Below, piece after piece: positions 18,827 to 27,409 of a stretch of DNA of 64,000 nucleotides. Under the pieces are notes generated by a model that was given only the letters and a program-made list of their open reading frames with translations, did not search any database and was not told the origin of the DNA. The first letter of the stretch is position 1. Every line of letters begins with the position of its first letter. The stretch is from assembly GCF_025420485.1 (NCBI RefSeq), contig NZ_JAOEFD010000011.1, forward strand, positions 1-64,000, in the 5' to 3' direction. This stretch comes from Nesterenkonia marinintestina (GTDB taxonomy: Bacteria; Actinomycetota; Actinomycetes; Actinomycetales; Micrococcaceae). A program made the position numbers and the translations under genes.

Positions 18827-19573
18827 ATGGCTGATGAGAACCGGAATCCCGAGTCCCGTCCCGGCGACGAGGGTTCTGGGGCCCACGACCCCGTCAAGGA
18901 CCCGCTGACGCAGACGGAGGAGATCTTCGAGGGTCTCCCCGTCGAGGACGAGGACGACTCCGAGCTGGGTGACCCGTTCTCCGCCGAGTCCGCCGCCGGC
19001 ACCGAGCCCGGTGCCGGCGCGGGCGCCGGGGAGGACGGTCCGATGGACGAGGTCTCCGGCGCGGAGTCGGAGCTCGAGGCCGAGATCGTCGAGCCCGGCT
19101 CCGAGGCCGACGCTGCGGCTGGTGCCGCGGCCGGCGAGGAGCGGTCCACCTCGGATCTGGAGGCCGAGCTGCAGTCGGATCTGCAGCGCGTCCAGGCGGA
19201 GTACGTCAACTACCGGCGGCGCGTGGAGCGTGACCGGTCGGTGGAGCGTGAGCGGACGGTCGGCCAGGTGCTGACCGCCCTGCTGCCGGTCCTCGACGAC
19301 GTCTACGCCGCCCGGCAGGCCGGTGACCTGGCCGACGGGCCGTTCGCCGCGATCGCGAACAAGCTGGAGAAGGTGCTCGGCGAGCACGGCCTCGAGGTGA
19401 TCGACGAGGTCGGAGCGGTCTTCGACCCGAACGTCCACGAGGCGATCATCCAGCAGCCGCACCCGGAGGTGGAGGCCGACCACGTCGCCGCCGTCCTGCG
19501 GGCGGGCTACCGCCAGAACGACCGCGTCCTGCGTGCCGCGCAGGTCATGGTCTCCACCGGTCCGGCCGAGTGA
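18827..19573 (+). CDS. grpE: Nucleotide exchange factor GrpE
   Basis: 248-residue co-chaperone that releases ADP from DnaK. The first 100 or so residues are acidic and low in complexity. The GrpE core follows, starting around LEAELQSDLQRVQAEYVNYRRR and ending in the beta domain EVIDEVGAVFDPNVHEAI. The ribosome-binding site GAGGAA overlaps the dnaK stop codon, so translation is probably coupled. A long hairpin follows the gene. Confidence 0.97.
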   Translation: MADENRNPESRPGDEGSGAHDPVKDPLTQTEEIFEGLPVEDEDDSELGDPFSAESAAGTEPGAGAGAGEDGPMDEVSGAESELEAEIVEPGSEADAAAGAAAGEERSTSDLEAELQSDLQRVQAEYVNYRRRVERDRSVERERTVGQVLTALLPVLDDVYAARQAGDLADGPFAAIANKLEKVLGEHGLEVIDEVGAVFDPNVHEAIIQQPHPEVEADHVAAVLRAGYRQNDRVLRAAQVMVSTGPAE

Positions 19574-19625
19574 GCCTCGGGCCCCGGTCGGGGACCCGCG
19601 GACACCGCTGAGCCGGTGACACGGC

Positions 19626-19670
19626 GTCGGGCCGGTCGATCCTCCTGAGGGCAGGATCGGCCGGCCCGAC
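19626..19670 (+). terminator. Hairpin between grpE and dnaJ
   Basis: Two 18-base arms (19626-19643 and 19653-19670) pair with one G-T type mismatch around a nine-base loop. It lies in the 176-base gap between grpE and dnaJ. Lacking a T-tract, it may attenuate or process the transcript and set the dnaK-grpE to dnaJ-hspR ratio. Confidence 0.7.
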
Positions 19671-19749
19671 CCGCATCACAGACTTCTATGACACTTTCCA
19701 TCACCCCGACCGGCAGGTCAGACTCTTCAGCAGAAGGAAGGGAGGCGCC

Positions 19750-20763
19750 GTGGCCTCACAGGATTGGTTGAACAAGGACTTCTACGCGATCCTCGGCGTC
19801 TCGAAGGACGCCGATCAGGCGGAGATCAAGAAGGCCTACCGCAAGCTGGCCCGCAAGTATCACCCGGACACGAACTCCGGCGATGAGAAGGCCGAGAAGC
19901 GGTTCAAGGACGTGGGGGAGGCCTACACGGTGCTCTCCGACGCCGAGCAGCGGGAGCAGTACGACGCGATCCGGGCCATGGGTTCGGGCGCGAGGTTCTC
20001 CGGCGCGCCGGCGGGCGGCGGCGGAGGTGCCGCCGGGTTCGAGGACCTCTTCGGGGGGCTGTTCAACACCGGTGGCGGCGGTTACACGCGCACTCGGCGC
20101 GGCACGCCTCCGGGCACGGCGGGCGGCGCCGGCGGCTTCCCGGCCGGCTTCGAGGACATCTTCGGGAACATGGGGGGCGGCGGATTCGGCGGTCGCTTCG
20201 GCGGCGGCGCCCCGGCCAAGGGTGCGGACCGGTCCGCGGAGACGACGATCTCCTTCGCCGGGTCGATCAGCGGCACCCAGGTGGGGCTGCGTGAGCCCGA
20301 CGGCCACGTCATCGACGTGAAGGTGCCCGCCGGGATCCGCGACGGCCAGAAGGTCCGGGTCAAGGGCAAGGGGCAGTCGAGCCCCGGCGGCGACGGCGAC
20401 CTGATGGTGACGGTGAAGGTCACCCCGCACAGGTTCTTCGAGCGCGACGGCGACGACATCCGCGTCCACCTTCCGGTGAGCTTCGACGAGGCGGTGCTCG
20501 GGGCGACGGTCTCTGTGCCGACGGTGCACGGGGAGCAGAAGCGGATCAAGGTCCCGGCCGGGTCCTCGACGGGCAAGGTCCTGCGTCTGAAGGAGCAGGG
20601 AGTTCGACGGAAGAACAGGACGCCGGGGGACATGCTGGTCGTGCTGGACGTCCAGGTGCCCGCAGAACTGAGCGATGAGGCCCGTGAGGCGGTGGAGGCC
20701 TACGCGGCGGCGACCGCCGGTCAGGATCCGCGCGACGGGCTGGAGCAGAGGGCGAGGCTCTGA
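19750..20763 (+). CDS. dnaJ: DnaJ-class co-chaperone without zinc finger
   Basis: 337-residue J-protein that stimulates DnaK ATPase. The J domain has HPD at residues 38-40, then a Gly/Phe-rich region (about 75-160) and the two-barrel C-terminal domain ([40 protein letters not shown]). The protein contains no cysteine, so the four CxxCxGxG zinc repeats of class A DnaJ are absent; this is a class B (CbpA-like) member in the operon position. The start is GTG 19750, behind AGGGAGG. Its stop overlaps the hspR start (TGATG). Confidence 0.94.
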   Translation: MASQDWLNKDFYAILGVSKDADQAEIKKAYRKLARKYHPDTNSGDEKAEKRFKDVGEAYTVLSDAEQREQYDAIRAMGSGARFSGAPAGGGGGAAGFEDLFGGLFNTGGGGYTRTRRGTPPGTAGGAGGFPAGFEDIFGNMGGGGFGGRFGGGAPAKGADRSAETTISFAGSISGTQVGLREPDGHVIDVKVPAGIRDGQKVRVKGKGQSSPGGDGDLMVTVKVTPHRFFERDGDDIRVHLPVSFDEAVLGATVSVPTVHGEQKRIKVPAGSSTGKVLRLKEQGVRRKNRTPGDMLVVLDVQVPAELSDEAREAVEAYAAATAGQDPRDGLEQRARL

Positions 20764-21263
20764 TGACTCCGCGGCGCAGGATCCCGGACCCGGACGACCC
20801 GCGGCTGCGGGAGCCGGGGCAGCGGCATGCGCCGCTGTTCGTGATCTCGGTGGCCGCTCAGCTGGCGGAGATGCACCCGCAGACGCTGCGCCAGTACGAC
20901 AGGATCGGGCTGGTGATCCCGAAGCGGCAGGGCGGACGGCATCGTCGGTACTCTCCGCACGACGTGGAGCAGCTGCGGGAGATCCAGCGCCTGTCCCAGG
21001 AGGGGGTCTCGCTGGAGGGGATCCGGCGGATCATCGAGCTGGAGAACCGTGTGGAGGAGCTCTCCGGCACGGTGGATGCGCTGCGGTTCGAGCTGCGTGA
21101 GGCGCAGCGGCATTCCACGAAGCCGCGCTTCTTCGCGGTCGGTCCGTACGGGGAGGCCGAGCCGGTGGACCGCGGACGCCGGCCCCGAGGGGCGAGCCGC
21201 TCGCTGACCCGGACCCAGACCCAGGCGCTGGTGGTCTGGGATGAGAGGTCGCGCCGCCGGTGA
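20763..21263 (+). CDS. hspR: Heat-shock repressor HspR (MerR family)
   Basis: 166-residue MerR-type DNA-binding protein that represses the dnaK locus through HAIR sites. The winged helix is visible as FVISVAAQLAEMHPQTLRQYDRIGLVIPKRQGGRHRRYS, followed by an effector-side helix (SLEGIRRIIELENRVEELSG). The C-terminal tail (about residues 115-166) is basic. It is the last gene of the locus, overlapping dnaJ by one base and followed by a strong terminator, giving autoregulation of its own synthesis. Confidence 0.96.
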   Translation: MTPRRRIPDPDDPRLREPGQRHAPLFVISVAAQLAEMHPQTLRQYDRIGLVIPKRQGGRHRRYSPHDVEQLREIQRLSQEGVSLEGIRRIIELENRVEELSGTVDALRFELREAQRHSTKPRFFAVGPYGEAEPVDRGRRPRGASRSLTRTQTQALVVWDERSRRR

Positions 21264-21308
21264 GAGGACCGAGCCTCAGCCCGCCGAGGCGTGTGACCAC
21301 CCGAAACC

Positions 21309-21349
21309 TGACGTGACCCCTGCTTATTCGCAGGGGTCACGTCATTTTG
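21309..21349 (+). terminator. Rho-independent terminator of the dnaK locus
   Basis: A perfect 15-base stem (TGACGTGACCCCTGC) with a six-base loop, TTATTC, is followed by TTTTG. It lies 45 bases after hspR and just before the convergent small membrane protein gene, which it may also serve. Confidence 0.93.
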
Positions 21350-21355
21350 CTTGGG

Positions 21356-21571
21356 TCAGCCGCGTCCGGGGTCGGCGGCGTGGCGCTGCATGAACAGCAG
21401 GACCGCCCCCAGGGCGAGGATCACTCCGAAGGTGATCGAAGTGTAGACGTCGCCGAGCACGAGGCTGAACGCGAGCCCCGCACCGCCCAGCGCGGCGGCG
21501 ACCGCGGCGAGCAGCAGGCCGATCCTGCTGCCGAGGAACCGCCGGCCGCCTGGGGACCCGGCCGGAGTCAC
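21356..21571 (-). CDS. Small membrane protein (two predicted TM segments)
   Basis: 71-residue protein with hydrophobic segments at about 17-36 and 42-61 and a positively charged N-terminus. I do not recognise the family. Its ATG overlaps the stop of the M20 peptidase by four bases (ATGA), which argues for real co-translation as the last gene of the AbgT/M20 operon. A role as an accessory to the transporter is only a guess. Confidence 0.65.
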   Translation of the reverse strand: MTPAGSPGGRRFLGSRIGLLLAAVAAALGGAGLAFSLVLGDVYTSITFGVILALGAVLLFMQRHAADPGRG

Positions 21572-22776
21572 CGGTCCCGGGTCCGGTCGTTGAGGATGCC
21601 GGCGAGCAGGGCGGTCTGTGGGGCGATCCCGGAGATCAGGATGTGCTCGTGCACCGCGTGCGGGCCCTCGCCCACTGCGCCCAGGCCGTCGACCACGGGC
21701 AGGCCGAGGGCCGAGACGAAGTTCGCGTCGGAGGCGCCGCCCACGGCGGTGGGCTCCAGCTCCCGCCCCAGCTGACGGCCGATCTCCTTCACCCGGTCCA
21801 GCACGACCTCAGTCTCCGGGGTCGGGTTCATCGGCGGACGGTTGGCGTCGACGTCGACGTCCAGGGAGAGCCGCTCGTCGTCGGCGTGGGGTGCTGGCAG
21901 CCGCAGGCCTTCCAGCCCGGCCACCACACGGTCCTGTTCGGCGGGTTCGGTCACCCGCACGTCCACCAGGGCTTCGGCCGATCCGGCCACCACGTTGCGT
22001 CCGGTCCCGCCGTGGAAGGTCCCCACGGTCACGGTGGTCCCGTGCTCGGGGGAGGCGAGGTCGACGACGTCGCCGACCAGTGCGGCCAGGGCGTGCACCG
22101 CGCTGGCCCCCTTCTCCGGCTCCAGCCCGGCGTGGGCCTGCCGTCCGGTGACGCGCAGGTCGGCGAACACCATGCCCTTGCGTCGGTCCTTGGGGTTCCC
22201 GGCCGCGCTGGGCTCGGTGACCAGGGTCAGCGCGGACTCCTGAGCAGCGGCCTCGATGTGCGGGCGCCCTGCGACCGACCCGATCTCCTCATCGCCGGTG
22301 AGCAGCATCCGCACCGGCGGGTGTCCCACGCCGAGCTCCCGCAGGGCCTTGACCGCCCAGGCGGTCTGCACGATCCCGAACTTCATGTCCAGCACACCGG
22401 GTCCGGTGAGCCGGTCTCCGTCCACGGTCAGCGGCCAGGTCTGGATGGTCCCGGCGGGCCAGACGGTGTCGTAGTGGCAGACCACGAGCACGGGGTCACC
22501 GGCCGCGTCACCGGTGAGCTCGGCGCCGTCGTCGTCGCGGCCCTCCCAGCGCAGGTCGAGCACGTCGCCGTAGGTGCCGCCGTCGTGCCGGGTCTCCGCC
22601 GAGGGTTCTCCCAGCAGGTTCACCACCACTCGGCGGACCACCTCGAGCCCGGCGTCCAGCAGGGGCTTGTCCTGGCTGGGGGTCTCGGCGTGGACCAGGG
22701 TGCGCAGGTCCTCGATGAACTCGTCGCGGCGGGCTTCGATGTACTCGGCCACGGCGGTGGCGGGCGTGGTCGTCAT
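21568..22776 (-). CDS. M20-family metallopeptidase (carboxypeptidase G2-like)
   Basis: 402-residue zinc exopeptidase. The metal ligands are in VLVVCHYDTVWPAG (H, D), DMKFG and LLTGDEEIGS (general-base E), with ELVTEPS-like and AHAGLEPEKGASA dimerisation-domain signals. The order of blocks matches carboxypeptidase G2, which removes C-terminal glutamate from folates and p-aminobenzoyl-glutamate. The adjacent AbgT-family transporter makes such a substrate plausible; other N-acyl amino acids or peptides remain possible. Confidence 0.86.
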   Translation of the reverse strand: MTTTPATAVAEYIEARRDEFIEDLRTLVHAETPSQDKPLLDAGLEVVRRVVVNLLGEPSAETRHDGGTYGDVLDLRWEGRDDDGAELTGDAAGDPVLVVCHYDTVWPAGTIQTWPLTVDGDRLTGPGVLDMKFGIVQTAWAVKALRELGVGHPPVRMLLTGDEEIGSVAGRPHIEAAAQESALTLVTEPSAAGNPKDRRKGMVFADLRVTGRQAHAGLEPEKGASAVHALAALVGDVVDLASPEHGTTVTVGTFHGGTGRNVVAGSAEALVDVRVTEPAEQDRVVAGLEGLRLPAPHADDERLSLDVDVDANRPPMNPTPETEVVLDRVKEIGRQLGRELEPTAVGGASDANFVSALGLPVVDGLGAVGEGPHAVHEHILISGIAPQTALLAGILNDRTRDR

Positions 22777-22861
22777 GGGTCGGTGGTCACCTTCCGGTCG
22801 GGAGGGGTGGTCGGAGCGGTCACAGAGCTCGGTCCGGTTCGAATCGTTCCGGTTCGACGGC

Positions 22862-24496
22862 TCAGCGCACGGGCACGCCCGGGCCGAGCGGGATGCCCAA
22901 GGCGTACCACAGCATGAAGAACAGGAACCAGCCGACCAGCATGGCGATGGAGATGGGCAGGGTCATCGAGAGCAGGGTGCCGATGCCGGCACGCGGGTAG
23001 TACCGCTGGAGGTAGCCCAGCACCAGGGCGAAGTAGGGGCTCATCGGGGAGATGATGTTGGTGGGGGAGTCGCCCATGCGGAACAGCATCTGGGTGACCT
23101 CGGGGTCGATGCCCAGGATCATCAGCATCGGCACCAGGACCGGCGCCATCAGCGTCCACTGTGCCGAGCCCGAGGTGATGAAGAAGTTGAACCCCGCCAC
23201 CAGAAGCACCACTCCGGCGAAGAGCACCACGACGGGCAGGTTGGCCTGCTCCAGGACGTCGGCGCCGTTGATGGCCAGCACTGAGCCGATGTTCGACCAG
23301 CTGAAGTAGGCGATGAACTGCGCGGCGGCGAAGAAGATCACGATGATCGGGGCGAGCTCCATGATCGAGCGTCCCATCATCTCCGGCACGTCCTGGAACT
23401 TCCGGATCGTGCCGGTGACCACCCCGTAGGCCACACCGACGACGAGGAACGCCAGGGCGATGGGCAGGGCGATGTCGGTCAGCAGCGGGGACTCCAGGGC
23501 GTCGCCGCCCTCGCCCTCCATCGGGGAGCCGGGGACCAGCAGCAGGGAGAAGTAGACGGCGAGGAAGCCCAGCAGCGCCAGGATGCTCCACCGCAGCCCG
23601 CGGACCTCCTCCTTGGAGTACTGCAGCAGCTCGGCGCCGTCGGTCGTGGCGTCCGGGTCCATGTCGCGTCCGGCGGTGAGCACTGCGGTGGCCGCGCCGC
23701 CTTCGGCGTCCTCGGCGGCGCGGAACCGGTCGCTGATCTTCACCAGCAGCAGCTCGGCCACGAGGGTGACGATGCCGGCGAGCACCACCGCGGAGGCCAT
23801 GGAGAAGAAGTAGTTGGCGATGGGGGAGACGACGTACTCTTCGTCGATCAGCTGCGCACCGGCGGTGGAGATCCCGGCGAGCAGCGGGTCCGTGGCGGTG
23901 ATGAGCAGGGAGGCGTTGTATCCGGCCGAGGCTGAGCCGAAGGCGACGATCGCTCCGAGCACCGCGGAGCGGCCGACGGCTTTGAACGCGGCGGCGGCCA
24001 GCGGGATGAGGATGACGTAGATGGCGTCGGAGGCGACCGAGCCGGTGACACCGGCCAGGGCGATGGTGAAGGTCAACCAGCGCTTGGAGACTCGGGCGAC
24101 GACGACGCGGATCGCCGCACTGATGAGCCCGGAGCCCTCGGCCACGGCGACGCCGAGCATCACGGTGATGATCAGGCCGAGGGGCGGGAACTCGACGAAG
24201 TTCTGCACCGCGTCGGTGATCATCTGTTGGAACCCGTCGGGGGTCATCAGGGACTGGACGTCGATCTGCTCACCGTCGGCGGGGTTGACCGCACCGATGC
24301 CGAAGGCCTCGAGGATCGCCGAGAGCACGATGACGACGCCGGCGAGGATGACGAACAGCCAGAACGGGTGCGGCAGGTAGTTGCCGATCTTCTCGACCCA
24401 CTGCAGGGAGCGGACCAGCCGTCCCTCCTTGGGGGCGACGTCGGTGTCCGAGCCGCGGTCCTTCTTCGGTTCGTCCTCAGAGTGGTGCGATGCCAT
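22862..24496 (-). CDS. abgT: AbgT-family transporter
   Basis: Multi-pass inner-membrane transporter of 544 residues of the p-aminobenzoyl-glutamate transporter family; some members export sulfonamides. Characteristic parts are IGNYLPHPFWLFVILAG near the N-terminus, GVTGSVASDAIYVILIPLAA, GYNASLLITATDPLLAGIS and MGDSPTNIISPMSPYFAL. The start is ATG 24496, because GAGGGGG lies seven bases upstream; a further in-frame ATG ten codons earlier has no such site. It is the first gene of an operon with the M20 peptidase, 85 bases downstream. Confidence 0.93.
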   Translation of the reverse strand: MASHHSEDEPKKDRGSDTDVAPKEGRLVRSLQWVEKIGNYLPHPFWLFVILAGVVIVLSAILEAFGIGAVNPADGEQIDVQSLMTPDGFQQMITDAVQNFVEFPPLGLIITVMLGVAVAEGSGLISAAIRVVVARVSKRWLTFTIALAGVTGSVASDAIYVILIPLAAAAFKAVGRSAVLGAIVAFGSASAGYNASLLITATDPLLAGISTAGAQLIDEEYVVSPIANYFFSMASAVVLAGIVTLVAELLLVKISDRFRAAEDAEGGAATAVLTAGRDMDPDATTDGAELLQYSKEEVRGLRWSILALLGFLAVYFSLLLVPGSPMEGEGGDALESPLLTDIALPIALAFLVVGVAYGVVTGTIRKFQDVPEMMGRSIMELAPIIVIFFAAAQFIAYFSWSNIGSVLAINGADVLEQANLPVVVLFAGVVLLVAGFNFFITSGSAQWTLMAPVLVPMLMILGIDPEVTQMLFRMGDSPTNIISPMSPYFALVLGYLQRYYPRAGIGTLLSMTLPISIAMLVGWFLFFMLWYALGIPLGPGVPVR

Positions 24497-24632
24497 GGTG
24501 CGCCCCCTCGGCGGTGTTCCGCTCACTGCGTGTACATGGTGCGGAATCGTTCAGTGCACGTTGGTTCGGCAAGTGTAGCGTGACGCAGATCATGCGGAAG
24601 GGGTCCTGACAGCCGAGCAGGCCCGGGGAGAC

Positions 24633-25454
24633 TCAGCCCTCGCGGCGGAAGGTGAGGTCGAAGATGCGGCGCCCGGCCTCGTGGGCCTTGGCCTCGAAGT
24701 CGGTCAGCACGCGGCCGTCGAAGCGTGGGGCCCAGCCGCCGACCTCGTCGAGAGCCTCGTCCCAGTCGAGGGGGTCCTGCTTCTCGAGGCCCTGGTGGCG
24801 GACCGCGGTCAGTGGGGACTCCTCGCCGGAGCGCTCGCCGGCGTGGAGGTTGGTGAACCGCGCGTCGGCGGAGATGAGGTCGCGCATCTGTGCGGCGTAG
24901 CCGGACCAGTCGGTGGCCAGGCGCCACAGCCCACCCTCGGGGAGGAGACGGGCGACCCGGTCGATGAAGGGTTCCTGCACCAGGCGGCGCTTGTGGTGTT
25001 TGGTCTTGTGCCAGGGATCTGGGAAGAACACCCAGAGCTCGTCGACGGTGCCGCGGGGCATGAGCTTGTCGATCAGTTCGACGGCGTCCACGCAGGCGAT
25101 GCGCACGTTGGTCAGGCCCTCGCGGCGCAGACGGGAGGCCAGCTGAGCCACGCCGGGCCGGTAGACCTCGACGGCGATGAAGTCGGTGTCCGGGTTCTGG
25201 TGGGCGGCGTGGACCACGGCCTCTCCGGAGCCGGTGCCGATCTCCAGGACGCGGTGGGCGCGGCGTCCGAATTCGGCATCCCAGTCGATGCGGAACCCGT
25301 CGGCGACTGCGGTGTCGCGCTCGCCGTGGGGGATGTCGAGCAGCTCGTGGCCCAGGGCGGCGTCCCAGGCGCGCTGACGGCGCGGGGGCAGGTTGTTGCT
25401 GCGCCGTACGAAGGACAGCGGGCGGCGCATGACGGGGCGCTTCTGCTCGTCCAT
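24633..25454 (-). CDS. trmB: tRNA (guanine-N7-)-methyltransferase
   Basis: SAM-dependent enzyme forming m7G46 in the tRNA variable loop. The SAM site is VLEIGTGSGEAVVHAA and the family signature is VFFPDPWHKTKHHKRRLVQ. From the ATG at 25454 it has 273 residues, with a short basic N-terminal extension (MDEQKRPVMRRPLSFVRR). The ATG shares one base with the stop of the upstream small gene (TGATG), so the two are probably coupled. Confidence 0.97.
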   Translation of the reverse strand: MDEQKRPVMRRPLSFVRRSNNLPPRRQRAWDAALGHELLDIPHGERDTAVADGFRIDWDAEFGRRAHRVLEIGTGSGEAVVHAAHQNPDTDFIAVEVYRPGVAQLASRLRREGLTNVRIACVDAVELIDKLMPRGTVDELWVFFPDPWHKTKHHKRRLVQEPFIDRVARLLPEGGLWRLATDWSGYAAQMRDLISADARFTNLHAGERSGEESPLTAVRHQGLEKQDPLDWDEALDEVGGWAPRFDGRVLTDFEAKAHEAGRRIFDLTFRREG

Positions 25455-25762
25455 CAGGACTTGTCCTCCGCCGGTTCGCCGGATGCGGCGATCACGTCCT
25501 TGACGGCGCTCTTGGGCAGCGCGTCGAAGTCCTCGGCGAGGCGGAGCAGGATCTCCGCGTAGACGTCGGGGGAGTAGTGGAAGGGCGCGAGTCCCCAAAC
25601 ACGGTCGGGGTCGGCGCGAACCTCGGGCACATTGATGACGTCGTTGAGCTCACGGGGGCTCACGGCGAGATTGCCGACGATCGCCGAGGTGTCCCGGGAC
25701 ACGCAGCTGCCGGAGACGGCGGCGCGCACGGGCGTGCGAGGTGCGGGATCCTGGGGGGTCAC
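25454..25762 (-). CDS. Short GSCVSRD-motif protein (possible DUF6270 remnant)
   Basis: 102 residues from the GTG at 25762, which is preceded by GGAGGAAGACGA. It carries AAVSGSCVSRDTSAIV near the N-terminus and WGLAPFHYSPDVYAEIL later. The GSCVSRD motif and the PFHY segment remind me of DUF6270-type proteins of surface-polysaccharide loci, which are about twice this length; an internal deletion could explain the size. This assignment is tentative. The reading frame is open and overlaps trmB by one base, so it may still be made. Confidence 0.5.
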   Translation of the reverse strand: MTPQDPAPRTPVRAAVSGSCVSRDTSAIVGNLAVSPRELNDVINVPEVRADPDRVWGLAPFHYSPDVYAEILLRLAEDFDALPKSAVKDVIAASGEPAEDKS

Positions 25763-25840
25763 TCGTCTTCCTCCGGTGGTCAGGCGTCGGTACAGCCTAC
25801 CTGGGAGGGGGAGTCCCGGTCCTGGCGGGGCCGGCACACG

Positions 25841-26653
25841 TCAGAGCGTCGTGTTCTCCAGGCTCTCCCAGTTCGTGTTGTCGGTGGAGAATTCGTATCC
25901 GGAGCCGGAGAACGACATGTATTCTCCGCCGGACTCACACCGGACGCCTTCTTCGCTCACGGTGCAGGCCACTCCGTCGATCTCCAAGACTTCGCCATAC
26001 TCCAACACGGCGTCACCTGGAGGGAACGAGGTGTCGCTGAGCGGATAGAACTCTGCGCCCTGGGCGCTGAGGATCATGAACCACGGCGTGTTTGAGATCG
26101 GGAACTCGGCGTCGGCGTCGAAGTCGGCGTGGCAGCCGACCACCATCTGCTCCGGTCCGGTGATAGAGGTGACGGTGAACGTGCATCCGTGCCGCCCGGA
26201 AGGAGTCCGGAATCCCCAGGCGTCTACCCCGGGATTGGCGGTCACGTAGAACCTGTCAGGGTCGACACGATCACCGTCCACGGCGCCTTCGTCCTCCCCG
26301 TCGTTATCTTCGTCCTCATCCTCGGGGGACGGCTCCTCGTCGGACTCATCAGCGTCGTCTTCCGACTCTTCGTCCTCATCGTCAGACTCGTCGTCCGAGT
26401 CGCCAGTCTCGGAGTCGTCGGTCGTGGTCTCCTCGTCCTCCGGCTCCTCCGCCTCGTCTCCGGCGTCCGAATCGTCAGCAGAACCGGTGCCCTCCGAGTC
26501 CTCGTCCTCAGTGGACTCAGTCTGCGGATCTTCAGTGGCCGGACTCTCCTCTGAGGCATCTGCGCCCTCGTCCCCCGGCCCACAGGCCGTCAGCGTGAGC
26601 GCGACGCCGGCCGTCATCGCCATCCACCCAGACCTGCTGAGCATCGACACCAT
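25841..26653 (-). CDS. Secreted lipoprotein with long acidic linker
   Basis: 270-residue predicted lipoprotein. The start is ATG 26653, with GGAGAA upstream, giving a signal peptide ending in the lipobox LTAC. About one hundred residues rich in Asp, Glu and Ser follow, and then a small globular domain with four cysteines (HGCTFTV, MVVGCH, GVACTVSEEGVRC), probably two disulfides. The domain resembles small secreted domains found in actinobacterial cell-surface proteins, but I do not recognise a named family. It is probably anchored to the outer face of the membrane. Confidence 0.75.
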   Translation of the reverse strand: MVSMLSRSGWMAMTAGVALTLTACGPGDEGADASEESPATEDPQTESTEDEDSEGTGSADDSDAGDEAEEPEDEETTTDDSETGDSDDESDDEDEESEDDADESDEEPSPEDEDEDNDGEDEGAVDGDRVDPDRFYVTANPGVDAWGFRTPSGRHGCTFTVTSITGPEQMVVGCHADFDADAEFPISNTPWFMILSAQGAEFYPLSDTSFPPGDAVLEYGEVLEIDGVACTVSEEGVRCESGGEYMSFSGSGYEFSTDNTNWESLENTTL

Positions 26654-27409
26654 CAGTTCTCCGTCCCCTCGGTCACAGTGAGAATCTGTCGTCCCCCGGA
26701 CGAACATCAGAGCGATGCTTCGTCGACTGCGAACTCAGACCCAACCCTCAGCTTTCCACACTTAGGGTGACTTTTCACCGGATTCTACGGTGGTGAGGAA
26801 TGACGACGATGAGTCCCCGGAGATCGTTCGGAGAGAGTGATCATCCTCCAGTGACAGAAATGATTCAAGACGAAGTCCTTCGCTCTCCGGCGTATCAGTC
26901 TTACTTCGGATGCGTTCGAAATCGATACGTACAACATCCTGAGGTGGCACATCGAATCGGGTAGATCCGAACTCATGGGCAGATTTCGGAGGGGCGATGT
27001 CTCGTCGAAGATGACGAATGCAGTGGCGGACACTTCCAGCAGAGATTCGGAGTGGGGTGTCCCAGGATGGAGGTGGTGGAGAACGCTCGCAACCGAGTGG
27101 TCCCAGCATGCTCGCATCGTGCTCAGCCCGTCAGACCGATGGACTGAATCGCCGGCAGCGCCGGCTGTCGGGCGGAGAGAGATTTACGGTCGGCCAGCAG
27201 TGGGAGTGTGATGGGCTCGCCGTCGAGGTACGAGCAGCACCTGGACGGGGACATCATGAGCAGCAGGTGTCACCTTTACGATCTCCACCGCTGTGCTAGC
27301 CTGACGCCGTTCGAATCTGGGCCGTGTCGTCGAGGGTCGAGGGCGAACAGGAGCCCCGAGGCCAGTCCTGGAACGATTTCTTTCCATCGAATCCGGAAGT
27401 GGTGTGCTC
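26654..27409. other. Gene-poor, AT-richer interval
   Basis: About 750 bases without a convincing gene. Short open frames on both strands (for example 26762-27109 on the minus strand) lack family resemblance, a ribosome-binding site and the usual third-position GC bias. The base composition is visibly less GC-rich than neighbouring genes. It may hold the lipoprotein and wecC promoters plus decayed sequence. Confidence 0.55.

Noticed and set aside
26762-27117. Two overlapping minus-strand open frames as genes
   Set aside because: No family resemblance, no ribosome-binding site, both frames equally unconvincing and no GC bias at third positions.
27296-27330. GTTCGAATC as the T-arm of a tRNA gene or an att site
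   Set aside because: No acceptor stem, D-arm or anticodon arm can be formed around it, and the stem beside the loop does not pair.
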